DNA from: CAZUGA01 sp964619885
GTDB lineage: Bacteria > Pseudomonadota > Gammaproteobacteria > Methylococcales > UBA1147
DNA length: 64,000 bases
NCBI GenBank assembly: GCA_964619885.1
Contig: CAZUGA010000005.1
Span: 77,490 to 141,489 of the forward strand
Reading direction: 5' to 3'
Positions 18,175 through 27,715 of this stretch are shown here, piece by piece (the first letter of the stretch is position 1; every line of letters starts with the position of its first letter). The position numbers and the translations under genes were made by a program. The notes under the pieces are model-generated. The model had not been told where the DNA came from, ran no database searches, and saw only the letters and a program-made list of their open reading frames with translations.

Positions 18175-20079
18175 ATGGACCTATCGACCGACTATCCTTT
18201 GCTCAGTGAAATTGATTCGCCCGAAGATCTTCGTAAACTACCGGAAGATCAACTTGCTGACCTTAATAATGAACTTCGGGATTTCTTACTAAACAGTGTA
18301 AGTCAATCCGGCGGGCACTTGGCGGCAGGACTTGGAACAATTGAACTGACGGTTGCCCTGCACTACATATTCAACACCCCGCAAGATCAAATAGTTTGGG
18401 ATGTCGGTCACCAAGCCTATCCGCACAAAATTTTAACCGGTCGCCGCGATAATATTACAACCATACGAAAAAAAGGTGGCGTTTCACCGTTCCCCAAACG
18501 CGGAGAAAGTTGCTATGACGCTTTTGGAGTCGGCCACTCGAGCACATCGATAAGTGCCGCATTGGGTATGGCAATCGCCGCCGCAGAGGACAACCGCGAT
18601 CAACAAATGGTTGCGGTGATAGGTGATGGAGGCATTACCGGTGGAATGGCCTTTGAAGCATTAAATCATGCAGGGTCTCTTGACGCCAATTTACTGGTTA
18701 TTTTAAACGACAATGATATGTCGATTTCACCAAACGTTGGTGCACTGAACAACTACCTGGCGAAGATTTTATCCAGTAAAACATATTCGACTGTACGCGA
18801 AGAAAGTAAAAAAGTGTTAAGCCGTATGCCGTCGGTATGGGAATTAGCGCGCCGTACGGAAGAACACATGAAAGGCATGGTTGTACCCGGTACGCTTTTC
18901 GAAGAATTAGGATTCAACTATATTGGCCCGATAGACGGACATGATTTACCCAATCTGATTACAACCTTGCGCAATCTCCGCAACTTAAAGGGCCCAAGGT
19001 TTTTGCATATCGTCACTCAAAAAGGTAAAGGCTATCTACCGGCAGAAAAGGACCCTATTGCCTACCACGGAGTATCTTCGTTCGACCCCAAACTGGATCA
19101 CCTGCCCAAATCGGTTTCCACGCAACCTACCTACACGCAGGTATTTGGTCAATGGTTATGCGATATGGCGAAGAAAGACCGTCGTTTACTGGCTGTTACA
19201 CCAGCCATGCGCGAAGGTTCCGGTTTAGTAAAGTTCTCCGAGCAATTTCCGGATCGTTATTTTGATGTTGCTATCGCGGAGCAGCATAGTGTCACCGTAG
19301 CAGCTGGAATGGCTTGCGAAGGTTTTAAACCGGTTTTGGCCATCTATTCAACCTTCCTACAACGCGGATACGATCAATTAATCCACGATGTGGCCATACA
19401 AAACCTACCGGTTTTGTTCGCGATTGACCGTGCAGGCTTGGTGGGCCCCGATGGACCCACTCACGCTGGTAGCTTCGACTTTAGCTATATGCGCTGTATT
19501 CCGAATATGATTATTATGGCTGCCGGTGACGAAAATGAGTGCCGCCAAATGCTGTATACCGGCTTCTTGCACGATGGACCCGCATCTGTACGTTATCCGA
19601 GAGGCAAGGGACCCGGCGTAGAAGTCGAACAGAAAATGACCGCAATACCGATCGGTACTGCAGAACTTAAACGCCAAGGAAAAAAGATTGCCATATTGGC
19701 ATTTGGCGCGATGCTCACAGAGGCACTGGAAGCGGGCGAAGAATTGAATGCAACCGTTGTTAATATGCGTTTCGTGAAGCCCTTAGACGAATCAATGATT
19801 ATCCAGATGGCTGATAGTCATGAAATGCTAGTCACATTGGAGGACAACGTGATCGCTGGTGGGGCAGGCAGTGCGATCATTGAATGCCTGCAAGCTCGTC
19901 AAATATTGATTCCAACATTAAATATTGGGTTGCCAGACCAGTATATTGAGCAAGGTTCGCGCGAAGAATGCCTGTCCGATGCCGGGTTGGAAACGGAAAA
20001 AATCATCGCCAAAATTAATGCATACGTCGATAATCGGGCGTCTCTGGTGCCCCAAGACAGACTCCGGTCGGAACGTTGA
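18175..20079 (+). CDS. dxs: 1-deoxy-D-xylulose-5-phosphate synthase
   Basis: First enzyme of the MEP isoprenoid pathway; condenses pyruvate and glyceraldehyde 3-phosphate with thiamine diphosphate. The N-terminus reads YPLLSEIDSPEDLRKL. WDVGHQAYPHKILTGR (about 80) is a signature block, and GDGGITGGMAFEALNHAG followed by NDNDMSIS (about 160-183) forms the ThDP/Mg site. The central catalytic Glu lies in VAIAEQHSVTVAAGMA (about 368), and DRAGLVGPDGPTHAG is near 420. 634 aa, complete. Its position next to ispH and the hopanoid genes fits a role in supplying isoprenoid precursors. Confidence 0.98.
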   Translation: MDLSTDYPLLSEIDSPEDLRKLPEDQLADLNNELRDFLLNSVSQSGGHLAAGLGTIELTVALHYIFNTPQDQIVWDVGHQAYPHKILTGRRDNITTIRKKGGVSPFPKRGESCYDAFGVGHSSTSISAALGMAIAAAEDNRDQQMVAVIGDGGITGGMAFEALNHAGSLDANLLVILNDNDMSISPNVGALNNYLAKILSSKTYSTVREESKKVLSRMPSVWELARRTEEHMKGMVVPGTLFEELGFNYIGPIDGHDLPNLITTLRNLRNLKGPRFLHIVTQKGKGYLPAEKDPIAYHGVSSFDPKLDHLPKSVSTQPTYTQVFGQWLCDMAKKDRRLLAVTPAMREGSGLVKFSEQFPDRYFDVAIAEQHSVTVAAGMACEGFKPVLAIYSTFLQRGYDQLIHDVAIQNLPVLFAIDRAGLVGPDGPTHAGSFDFSYMRCIPNMIIMAAGDENECRQMLYTGFLHDGPASVRYPRGKGPGVEVEQKMTAIPIGTAELKRQGKKIAILAFGAMLTEALEAGEELNATVVNMRFVKPLDESMIIQMADSHEMLVTLEDNVIAGGAGSAIIECLQARQILIPTLNIGLPDQYIEQGSREECLSDAGLETEKIIAKINAYVDNRASLVPQDRLRSER

Positions 20080-20108
20080 TTTTTTAGACTGATTGTCGCT
20101 CTTCTATT

Positions 20109-20624
20109 ATGGACAGGTTGCGTGCAAAAATACGTGATATCCCCGATTTTCCGAAACCCGGCATCCTGTTTAAGGATATCACCCCACTAGTCAACGACCC
20201 GTCTGCGTTGCGTCTGGCCGTACACCAATTATTACATCCTTTCCTGGGTCAAGATATTTCGTCAGTAGCAGGGATGGAAGCTCGCGGATTCATTTTTGGT
20301 TCGTTAGTTGCTTGGGAACTCGGAGTTGGTTTTGTACCGCTGCGGAAACCTGGGAAATTACCCTATGACGTTCATAGCGTTTCTTATGACTTAGAATACG
20401 GATCAGCAAGCCTGGAAGCTCACAAAGATGCATTGAGTGTTGGTGACCGAGTGTTGTTAATCGACGACCTGCTAGCGACCGGCGGAACCGCAAAAGCAAG
20501 CTGCGACCTGGTCGAACGTATGGGGGCACAAGTCGTCGCCTGCGCATTTTTAATCGAACTTGCCGAACTCGGCGGACGGAAAAAACTAGAACAATACGAA
20601 ATCCATTCGTTGCTGAGCTACTAA
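20109..20624 (+). CDS. apt: Adenine phosphoribosyltransferase
   Basis: Salvages adenine with PRPP to give AMP. The PRPP-binding motif is VLLIDDLLATGGTAKA (about 117-132), and the N-terminus IRDIPDFPKPGILFKDITPL is the family hallmark. 171 aa, full length. It starts 29 bp after dxs and is probably cotranscribed. It can be tied to the hopanoid genes: HpnG is expected to release adenine from adenosylhopane, which Apt could recycle. That link is inference. Confidence 0.96.
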   Translation: MDRLRAKIRDIPDFPKPGILFKDITPLVNDPSALRLAVHQLLHPFLGQDISSVAGMEARGFIFGSLVAWELGVGFVPLRKPGKLPYDVHSVSYDLEYGSASLEAHKDALSVGDRVLLIDDLLATGGTAKASCDLVERMGAQVVACAFLIELAELGGRKKLEQYEIHSLLSY

Positions 20625-20678
20625 CTACAATTTATTGGACCTAAAGACAGTTTTAAACTCAGGCTACTAGAAGTTACA

Positions 20679-21854
20679 TCAATCGAATGTGGTATCTGCA
20701 AGGTCCACGCCAGCAATCTGTTCGTTTTTATACACCCTACCTTTCCACCGGGTTCTTTCGCCCCGCCAATACCGTATCGCTGAACTCCAGGTCATTGCCA
20801 GATATAAAACCGCGGCGAACGGCAACGTAATCGCCCATCCGCTGTGGCAACCGTAGTAACGTAAACATGGTAGATAAGTAACTAACATAATGGCCAATGC
20901 CGCGATTGACAAGCCTTGCACTGAGACATCGGCTAAGAATAAGCCAACGACGGGTAAAACAAAAAGAATCAGCAAAAGCAACGTACACAAGGCCAAAAGC
21001 CAAACCGAGTAAATCAACTGAGTATAAGCCGTTCTTGCGACCATATCCCAAATGTCACTCAACCTCTGATAAGGCCGCTGACTGCGTACCGAGCGACTAA
21101 GCCCGGTCCAAATCGGATTACCCTGTAATTTTATTAGTTTAGCCAAGGTACAGTCATCAATGACCGCCCCTTTTAACATATTTAGGCCACCAATCTGCTT
21201 GATCAATGGGGTTTCCAGGAGAATGCAACCGCCCGCAGCGGCAGCCACTCGGCTGCGGATCGAATTTGATAATGAAAACGGGTAAAGCATTTTAAAAAAA
21301 TACACGAATGCTGGCATCAGCAATCGTTCCCAAAAAGTTTTCATATGCGGCGCAGCCAACAAAGACACAAAGCGTGCCCCAGTCTCCCGTTTCATAGTCA
21401 ATAGACTATCGATTGTACCGGGATCAACAACAATATCCGCATCCAACAATAGTGTTAATGGCGTTTTAACCTGATTAACTCCTTGTTGTTGCGCCCATAA
21501 TTTGCCAGTCCAACCGGGTGGCAACGACTTACCCTTTAACAGCCGAATGCGATCCGACTCAAGACTATTTACCGATGAAACAGTTGCGTCTCTGGAATTA
21601 TCATCAACCACAATGACACGTAAACCGCGGTTTTCAGACAGTAATGCTGTTAGTGTGGTGGGTAAAACTTGGGCCTCGTTACGAGCCGGGATTACAACAG
21701 TGATGTGTTTTAATGACTGATCGTTATAACAGTTCGCCGCGTTCAGAGATTCACAGGTTCGCCAAGGCTGCCAAGGCAAAAGCAAGATAATCACCCAAAC
21801 CAAAACGGCAATCAATATGCCGCTCATCCAAATGATCATCGAAAAATCAAGCAT
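20679..21854 (-). CDS. hpnB: Hopene-associated glycosyltransferase HpnB
   Basis: Family-2 (GT-A) glycosyltransferase of 391 aa. The N-terminal membrane helix is at about 5-25. The catalytic domain begins ITVVIPARNEAQVLPTTL (about 46) with VIVVDDNSRDAT and LLLDADIVVDPGT (the DxD site at about 138). GWTGKLWAQQQG and YQRLSDIWDMVARTAYTQL are typical of HpnB, and two or three C-terminal membrane helices follow. It lies 71 bp downstream of hpnH on the same strand. HpnB is associated with hopanoid loci, but its sugar product is unproven. Confidence 0.88.
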   Translation of the reverse strand: MLDFSMIIWMSGILIAVLVWVIILLLPWQPWRTCESLNAANCYNDQSLKHITVVIPARNEAQVLPTTLTALLSENRGLRVIVVDDNSRDATVSSVNSLESDRIRLLKGKSLPPGWTGKLWAQQQGVNQVKTPLTLLLDADIVVDPGTIDSLLTMKRETGARFVSLLAAPHMKTFWERLLMPAFVYFFKMLYPFSLSNSIRSRVAAAAGGCILLETPLIKQIGGLNMLKGAVIDDCTLAKLIKLQGNPIWTGLSRSVRSQRPYQRLSDIWDMVARTAYTQLIYSVWLLALCTLLLLILFVLPVVGLFLADVSVQGLSIAALAIMLVTYLPCLRYYGCHSGWAITLPFAAVLYLAMTWSSAIRYWRGERTRWKGRVYKNEQIAGVDLADTTFD

Positions 21855-21925
21855 CCCCCAAACTCAGCACATCATTACTTCCGAAACAGGAACAATCAAT
21901 ACCGATGAGACTAACTCTTACTTTG

Positions 21926-23047
21926 CTACTCGGCAACTTCCAAACTCACATTTTCCAAACCTATGTTAGCTTTCATTGTTTGCGGGACAATTCCAACTTC
22001 GTATTCGGGCTCTACATCAGGAACCATCGGACCCGTCGTTCTAGGTCCCTTGATGGAAGTGTACAACGCCTTTAACGGGTGTTTTAGCATATCTTCAACG
22101 GCGGTCGATTCATACCCGCAATGAGCCATGCAATTTGAACATTTTTGATTCTTGGATGAACCATAATTGTCCCATTCGGTTTCTTCCATTAACTCTTTAA
22201 AGCTATTAGCATAGCCCTCATCAACCAGCAGATAACAAGGCTTTTGCCAACCAAAGATATTTCGCGTGGGATTTCCCCAGGGCGTGCAATTATAGCTTTG
22301 GTTTCCCGCTAGAAAATCCAGATAGAGTGTCGAATGATTGAGGCGCCATTTACGGCCTTTGCCCAATGCAAAAATACCGCGAAATAAATTCTTCGTCGTT
22401 TTGCCCTTGATAAATATGTCTTGTTTTGGGGCGTGTTCATAACTGAACCCCGGTGATATGGTGGCACCCTCCACACCCAAAGTGTTGACATAATCCAGAA
22501 ATTCAGCGATTTCTTCAGGATTTTCACCGTCAAATAATGTGCAGTTAATATTTACCCTAAACCCTTTAGACAAGGCCAACTTAATTGCCTCAACCGCCCG
22601 ATCAAAAACGCCTTCCTGGCAAACTGATTCATCATGGCGATCGCGGTTACCGTCCAAATGAATCGAGAAAGTCAAATACGGCGACGGCTCATAATCGTTT
22701 ATACGTTTTTTCAGTAGTAATGCGTTGGTGCATAAATAAATAAATTTCTTACGCTCGATAATTTGGCGTACGATTTCCGGTAATTCTTTATGAAGCAATG
22801 GTTCTCCACCCGGAATGGAAACGATGGGCGCGCCGCATTCGTCGACAGCCTCCAAACATTCCTCAACCGACAATCTCTTCTGCAAAATCTCTTTAGGATA
22901 ATCAATCTTTCCACAACCTGCGCACGCCAAATTGCATTGGAATAAAGGCTCAAGCATCAAAACCAAAGGATAACGTTCAACGCCACGAATTTTCTGTTTT
23001 AGCAAATACCGTGCTACGGCAAACTGTTGTCTTAAAGGTACGCCCAT
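21926..23047 (-). CDS. hpnH: Adenosyl hopene transferase, radical SAM
   Basis: Joins the adenosyl group of SAM to hopene (diploptene), the first step of side-chain extension that yields C35 hopanoids. The radical SAM cluster motif is CNLACAGC (Cys 38, 42, 45); SIPGGEPLLHKELPE is the GGE SAM-binding motif (about 77). A C-terminal cysteine group (CSNCMAHCGYE, about 306-314) is also conserved in HpnH. 373 aa, full length. The start is 12 bp after ispH, so the two are one transcription unit. Confidence 0.95.
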   Translation of the reverse strand: MGVPLRQQFAVARYLLKQKIRGVERYPLVLMLEPLFQCNLACAGCGKIDYPKEILQKRLSVEECLEAVDECGAPIVSIPGGEPLLHKELPEIVRQIIERKKFIYLCTNALLLKKRINDYEPSPYLTFSIHLDGNRDRHDESVCQEGVFDRAVEAIKLALSKGFRVNINCTLFDGENPEEIAEFLDYVNTLGVEGATISPGFSYEHAPKQDIFIKGKTTKNLFRGIFALGKGRKWRLNHSTLYLDFLAGNQSYNCTPWGNPTRNIFGWQKPCYLLVDEGYANSFKELMEETEWDNYGSSKNQKCSNCMAHCGYESTAVEDMLKHPLKALYTSIKGPRTTGPMVPDVEPEYEVGIVPQTMKANIGLENVSLEVAE

Positions 23048-23059
23048 TTGTAACCCCTC

Positions 23060-24046
23060 TTATACGCCATTTCGATTGGATTCATTAGATCGGTCAGCCC
23101 GCCTTTTGGCAAGAACCGCCGGTAATCGGAAAGTTACTCCTTCAGGTTTAGCATCCATCTCAACAACCTGATTTACCCCCAACGCCTTCAATTCATCCAA
23201 CACTTCTTGAACCAATACTTCCGGTGTAGATGCGCCAGCGGTAATACCCACTCGTATATCTGGCGAAAACCATGATCTATTTAGATCTGCAGAATCTTGC
23301 ACCAGATAGGAATTAACCCCCATTTGCTCACCAACTTCGCGTAATCGATTTGAATTGGAACTGTTACGCGCGCCTACAACTATTAACAAATCAACCCGGT
23401 CTGCCAATTTTCGTACAGCACTCTGGCGATTCTGCGTCGCGTAGCAGATATCGTCTCGACGCGGTTCGATAATATTCGGGAATCTTGTTTTCAGTGCTTG
23501 GACTATTACCGCCGTGTCATCTACCGATAATGTTGTTTGAGTCACAAACGTTAGCTGATCCGGATTATTAACCTGTAATTTCGTAACATCCTCGATATCC
23601 TGGACCAAATATATCTCACCGCCAAAACTGCGGTCATAATGACCCAAGGTTCCATTAACCTCTGGATGGCCGGCATGCCCGATCAGAATAACCTCTCGCC
23701 CTTCCTTTGCATTACGGATCACTTCAAGATGAACCTTCGTTACCAAGGGACAAGTTGCGTTGATTACCTCCAAACCTCGGCTTTCAGCGTTCTTGATCAA
23801 AGCATCCGAAACGCCGTGTGCACTGAATACCGTAACACCATTTTCGGGAACTTCGTCCAAGGTTTCTACAAACACCGCTCCGCGAGACCTTAAATCCTCA
23901 ACGACACGTTGATTGTGAACAATTTCATGCACCACATACACGGGTGCGCCATAAATTTCGAGCGCTGATTCGACGATTTCTATCGCCCGGACAACTCCCG
24001 CGCAAAAACCACGGGGTTGGGTTAATACCACGTCCATATATCGCAC
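23060..24046 (-). CDS. ispH: 4-hydroxy-3-methylbut-2-enyl diphosphate reductase
   Basis: Last step of the MEP pathway, making IPP and DMAPP with an iron-sulfur cluster. The three cluster cysteines are visible: PRGFCAGV (Cys15), NATCPLVTKVH (Cys99) and CYATQNRQ (Cys201). Catalytic HAGHPEVNGTLGHY is present. 328 aa, normal. A second Met at residue 4 could be the true start. It heads the minus-strand ispH-hpnH-hpnB group, divergent from the squalene synthase operon. Confidence 0.97.
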   Translation of the reverse strand: MRYMDVVLTQPRGFCAGVVRAIEIVESALEIYGAPVYVVHEIVHNQRVVEDLRSRGAVFVETLDEVPENGVTVFSAHGVSDALIKNAESRGLEVINATCPLVTKVHLEVIRNAKEGREVILIGHAGHPEVNGTLGHYDRSFGGEIYLVQDIEDVTKLQVNNPDQLTFVTQTTLSVDDTAVIVQALKTRFPNIIEPRRDDICYATQNRQSAVRKLADRVDLLIVVGARNSSNSNRLREVGEQMGVNSYLVQDSADLNRSWFSPDIRVGITAGASTPEVLVQEVLDELKALGVNQVVEMDAKPEGVTFRLPAVLAKRRADRSNESNRNGV

Positions 24047-24625
24047 CTATTTTGATTGAATGAGAATAATCGATGTAACATGCACAGCTAAGACGCAACA
24101 TGACCTTAAAAACAGTTGTCGCGTTCCAACAACAAACAAGGATTGTAATGCAGCATATTCGTTCAAAAAACAGTAAATGTTTTATTTAACGGCTATTAAA
24201 CGAGAAATCTTAACTCATTTTACGCGTAGGCACGGAAAATTACTACCAAGAAACGACGCTTTTTCGGAAAAAAGCGGGGCTTTAATCCAAATATTTGGAT
24301 AAAAACAACAAATCATCTAATTTCTCGCACCGCATCAATCCATGCTATATATTGTTCATCGCTTGACTCAAATCATTTTTTCTATAAAATTCATTACTGT
24401 ATTTTGTACATTGTAACAATGTTCGCATGCAATTACCGATTTATAAGTGCTGATTACTTGTTGTATTTTACCAATTATGGGGGGTTTTGATGCACAAATA
24501 CCTGATTGGGACGTCGATGAATTTAACGCCCGAACGGTTGAATAATGAAATTAGGAAACACTCTATAGATCGGTAACTGTATTGATCATCTCTCGACCCA
24601 ATAATACAATCAACGCAAACTACTA
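24047..24625. promoter_or_regulatory. Divergent promoter region between ispH and the squalene synthase operon
   Basis: 579 bp without a recognisable gene, controlling both arms of the hopanoid locus. Two symmetrical elements stand out. A perfect 7-1-7 palindrome (ACATTGT A ACAATGT) lies at 24408-24422, about 200 bp ahead of the squalene synthase start, and looks like a dimeric repressor site. An 8-bp hairpin (CGCTTTTT/AAAAAGCG, CGGA loop) lies at 24257-24276. The regulator is unknown and the operator reading is inference. Confidence 0.4.
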
Positions 24626-25750
24626 ATGAACGGAATTCAAAATCCATCTCATACTGGGGCAACCTCCGGCGAGCGACAAGCCGATGAAGCGCTGCAGTCC
24701 AGACTACTGGATGGAGTGTCTAGAACTTTTGCGTTGACTATTCCACAACTTCCAAATGATTTATATCCAGTCGTTGCCAATGCGTATTTACTTTGTCGAA
24801 TAGTCGATACTATTGAAGATGAAACAAGTCTATCGCCGGAACAGAAACGACAATTCTGTTCTGCGTTCGTAGAAGTCGTTAAGTATGGTGCTGATGCCAC
24901 CCAATTTTCTCAAAACTTGACACCGCTGTTGTCGACACAGACCATTCCAGCAGAACACGAACTGGTCAAACAGATTCCGCCGATCATTAAGATTACCAGA
25001 AGCTTTTCAGATATACAGATCAGTGCACTGTCCGGATGCGTCGAAACTATGGCCAATGGAATGCCACAATTTCAAGCGCAGGGCCTTGATAAAGGACTGC
25101 CAACCATGGACGAGATGGACCGCTACTGTTATTACGTTGCGGGATGTGTCGGTGAAATGCTTGCCAAACTATTTTGCGAATATTCTAGCGAAATAGCTCC
25201 AAACGAAGCGGTATTGATGAATCTATCGGTGTCGTTCGGCCAAGGTTTACAAATGACCAACATTCTAAAAGATATCTGGGATGATTTGGACCGAGGTGTA
25301 TGCTGGTTACCGCAAGATATTTTCGATGAATACGGCTACGATTTGGCCAAACTATCGCCCGATCAAGACAGCGAAGCCTTTAAAGCAGGGTTAGAACATC
25401 TGATTGAAATCGCTCACTTTCATCTAGCCAATGCGTTGTCTTTTACGCTGCTCATTCCCAAACATGAAACCGGCATTAGAAATTTTTGTCTCTGGGCATT
25501 AGGAATGGCGGTATTGACGCTTAAAAAGATCAAAGAAAATCTCAATTTTAATAATTCAAATCAAGTCAAAATCTCTCGCTACAGCGTCAAAGCCACGGTA
25601 CTTTGCTCGCGTTTATGCGGGTCGCATGACGGTTTATTAAAACTGTTGTTCAATTGGTGCGGTCGTGGCTTGTCAATTTCTCAATTCCATAAAATCAGTA
25701 AGATACAACACAATAAATTTGTATCTGAAATTCATCACAGCAAAGGATAA
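24626..25750 (+). CDS. Squalene synthase (one-enzyme SQS type)
   Basis: Joins two farnesyl diphosphates to squalene. The first Asp-rich motif is DTIEDE (residues 61-66) and the second is DIWDDLDRG (216-224), separated by YCYYVAGCVGEMLAKLF, a typical squalene/phytoene synthase helix. The DTIEDE form and MTNILKDIWDD resemble the eukaryote-like SQS reported from Methylococcus more than the HpnC/HpnD pair. No hpnC, hpnD or hpnE is in the window. Unlike eukaryotic SQS there is no C-terminal membrane anchor. It is the first gene of the shc operon and ends 3 bp before shc. Confidence 0.88.
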   Translation: MNGIQNPSHTGATSGERQADEALQSRLLDGVSRTFALTIPQLPNDLYPVVANAYLLCRIVDTIEDETSLSPEQKRQFCSAFVEVVKYGADATQFSQNLTPLLSTQTIPAEHELVKQIPPIIKITRSFSDIQISALSGCVETMANGMPQFQAQGLDKGLPTMDEMDRYCYYVAGCVGEMLAKLFCEYSSEIAPNEAVLMNLSVSFGQGLQMTNILKDIWDDLDRGVCWLPQDIFDEYGYDLAKLSPDQDSEAFKAGLEHLIEIAHFHLANALSFTLLIPKHETGIRNFCLWALGMAVLTLKKIKENLNFNNSNQVKISRYSVKATVLCSRLCGSHDGLLKLLFNWCGRGLSISQFHKISKIQHNKFVSEIHHSKG

Positions 25751-25753
25751 GGC

Positions 25754-27712
25754 ATGCTAGAAGAATCTACAGCTATTGATATCCAAGAGACGGCACTCGA
25801 TTGGGTGTCAATCTCATCCAAAGATTTGAGCAGCGCTGATATTAATTCTGCCATCGCTGATGCCGAATCTGCACTGCGCGGTCTTCAAGAGAAGGATGGA
25901 TATTGGCAATTCGAGCTAGAAGCTGACTGCACGATCCCTTCAGAATACATCACAATGATGCATTATCTGGGCGAAGTCGATGAATTGTTGCAAGCCAAGA
26001 TCGCTAATTATTTACGCCCTAGACAAAATCAAGACGGTAGCTACTCCCTTTTTATAGGGGGACCCGGCGATATCAGCTGCACAACCAAAGTTTATTACGC
26101 ATTAAAGCTGGCAGGAGATTCACCCAGCCGCCCGCACATGCAAAAGGCCCGGCAATATATTCTTAACGCCGGGGGCGCAGCTAAATGCAATGTCTTTACT
26201 CGAATTCTTCTAGCCATGTTTGAACAGGTGCCATGGCGTGCGGTGCCGTATATTCCGGCTGAAATTATGTTTCTTCCGCGCTGGTTTCCATTCCATCTGG
26301 AAAAAGTATCCTATTGGTCCAGAACAGTCATGGTTCCGTTATTCGTTTTATGTTCTCTAAAAGCCACAGCGCAGAACCCCAGAAACATCGGAATTAGAGA
26401 ATTATTCATCGTTGCTCCGGAGGAGGAACAACATTATTTTCCGAAACGGACAATTCTAAACAAAATATTTCTAGGTTTGGATCGCCTAGGCCGCACAATC
26501 GAGCCCCTGATTCCGAATTTTATCCGGCGTCGTGCACTGAATAAAGCGCGCGATTGGTTCATGATGCGCCTAAACGGCGAAGATGGACTCGGAGGTATTT
26601 TCCCAGCTATGGTTAACGCCTACGAAGCAATGTTGCTGTTGGGAATTCCCAAAGATGATCCAAATGTCGTTACCGCGCGTAAAGCATTGGACAAATTATT
26701 GGTCGTACGCGATCACGATGCATACTGCCAACCGTGCCTATCTCCAATCTGGGATACCGGACTAGCAGTCTTGGCCCTGCAAGAATCCGACCCGCAGAAA
26801 AACGCAAGCGTGATTCATCGAGGACTGGAATGGCTGGTGTCAAAACAGTTACACGATGAACCCGGAGATTGGCGAGTCGCCTGCCCGGATTATCAGGGCG
26901 GCGGTGGCTGGGCTTTTGAATTTGAGAACCCCTATTATCCAGACGTCGATGATTCCGCGGTTGTTGCATATGCTCTGGCACAGAATAACAGCGCCGATTT
27001 TAAAGATGCCACCGATGAAGCGGCACGCTGGATTGAAGTAATGCAATCCAGCAATGGCGGTTTTGGGGCATTCGATATCGATAACACGAATTATTATCTC
27101 AACGATATTCCATTTGCAGATCACGGCGCATTGCTCGACCCGCCCACTGCGGACGTCAGTGCGCGCTGCGCAATGTTTATTGCAAAAATTGTTGATGAAC
27201 AACCACAATATCGTTCGGTATTGGAAAACTGTATAGATTACCTCCGTTCCGAACAAGAATCCGATGGTTCTTGGTTTGGCCGCTGGGGCACCAACTATAT
27301 CTATGGAACATGGTCCGTATTGGTAGCGCTAGCCGAAACCAAAATTTCGAAAAGCGACCCGATGATTCAAAACGCGGTGCATTGGCTCAAAAGCAAACAA
27401 CGCATGGATGGCGGATGGGGCGAAGATAATTTGAGTTATCACGAGGATGCCTTTATTGGTGAAAATGCATTCAGTACATCCTTTCAGACTTCTTGGGCAT
27501 TGCTCGGACTAATGGCAGCAGGGCAAACAGATTCGCCTGAAGTTACCGCAGGTATTGATTTCCTGCTGAAGAACCAGCAGGGTGGCGGATTTTGGAACGA
27601 TGACTGCTTTACCGCACCAGGTTTTCCGCGGGTTTTTTATCTAAAATACCACGGTTACGATAAATTTTTCCCATTATGGGCGCTAGCGCGGTACCGTACC
27701 CTTAAACAATAA
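25754..27712 (+). CDS. shc: Squalene-hopene cyclase
   Basis: Membrane-associated cyclase that folds squalene into hopene or diplopterol. The proton-donating DXDD motif is DVDD at residues 397-400. Several QW-type repeats are visible (for example QEKDGYWQFE at 45, QNQDGSYSLF at 91, KSKQRMDGGWGED and KNQQGGGFWNDDCF near the end). 652 aa, full length. It starts 3 bp after the squalene synthase gene and is followed by hpnG after 3 bp, a tight operon. Confidence 0.97.
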   Translation: MLEESTAIDIQETALDWVSISSKDLSSADINSAIADAESALRGLQEKDGYWQFELEADCTIPSEYITMMHYLGEVDELLQAKIANYLRPRQNQDGSYSLFIGGPGDISCTTKVYYALKLAGDSPSRPHMQKARQYILNAGGAAKCNVFTRILLAMFEQVPWRAVPYIPAEIMFLPRWFPFHLEKVSYWSRTVMVPLFVLCSLKATAQNPRNIGIRELFIVAPEEEQHYFPKRTILNKIFLGLDRLGRTIEPLIPNFIRRRALNKARDWFMMRLNGEDGLGGIFPAMVNAYEAMLLLGIPKDDPNVVTARKALDKLLVVRDHDAYCQPCLSPIWDTGLAVLALQESDPQKNASVIHRGLEWLVSKQLHDEPGDWRVACPDYQGGGGWAFEFENPYYPDVDDSAVVAYALAQNNSADFKDATDEAARWIEVMQSSNGGFGAFDIDNTNYYLNDIPFADHGALLDPPTADVSARCAMFIAKIVDEQPQYRSVLENCIDYLRSEQESDGSWFGRWGTNYIYGTWSVLVALAETKISKSDPMIQNAVHWLKSKQRMDGGWGEDNLSYHEDAFIGENAFSTSFQTSWALLGLMAAGQTDSPEVTAGIDFLLKNQQGGGFWNDDCFTAPGFPRVFYLKYHGYDKFFPLWALARYRTLKQ

Positions 27713-27715
27713 TAA

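Noticed and set aside
24257..24276. 8-bp hairpin as rho-independent terminator
   Set aside because: It lies upstream of both divergent genes, has an AT-rich stem and no following T-run, so termination is unlikely.
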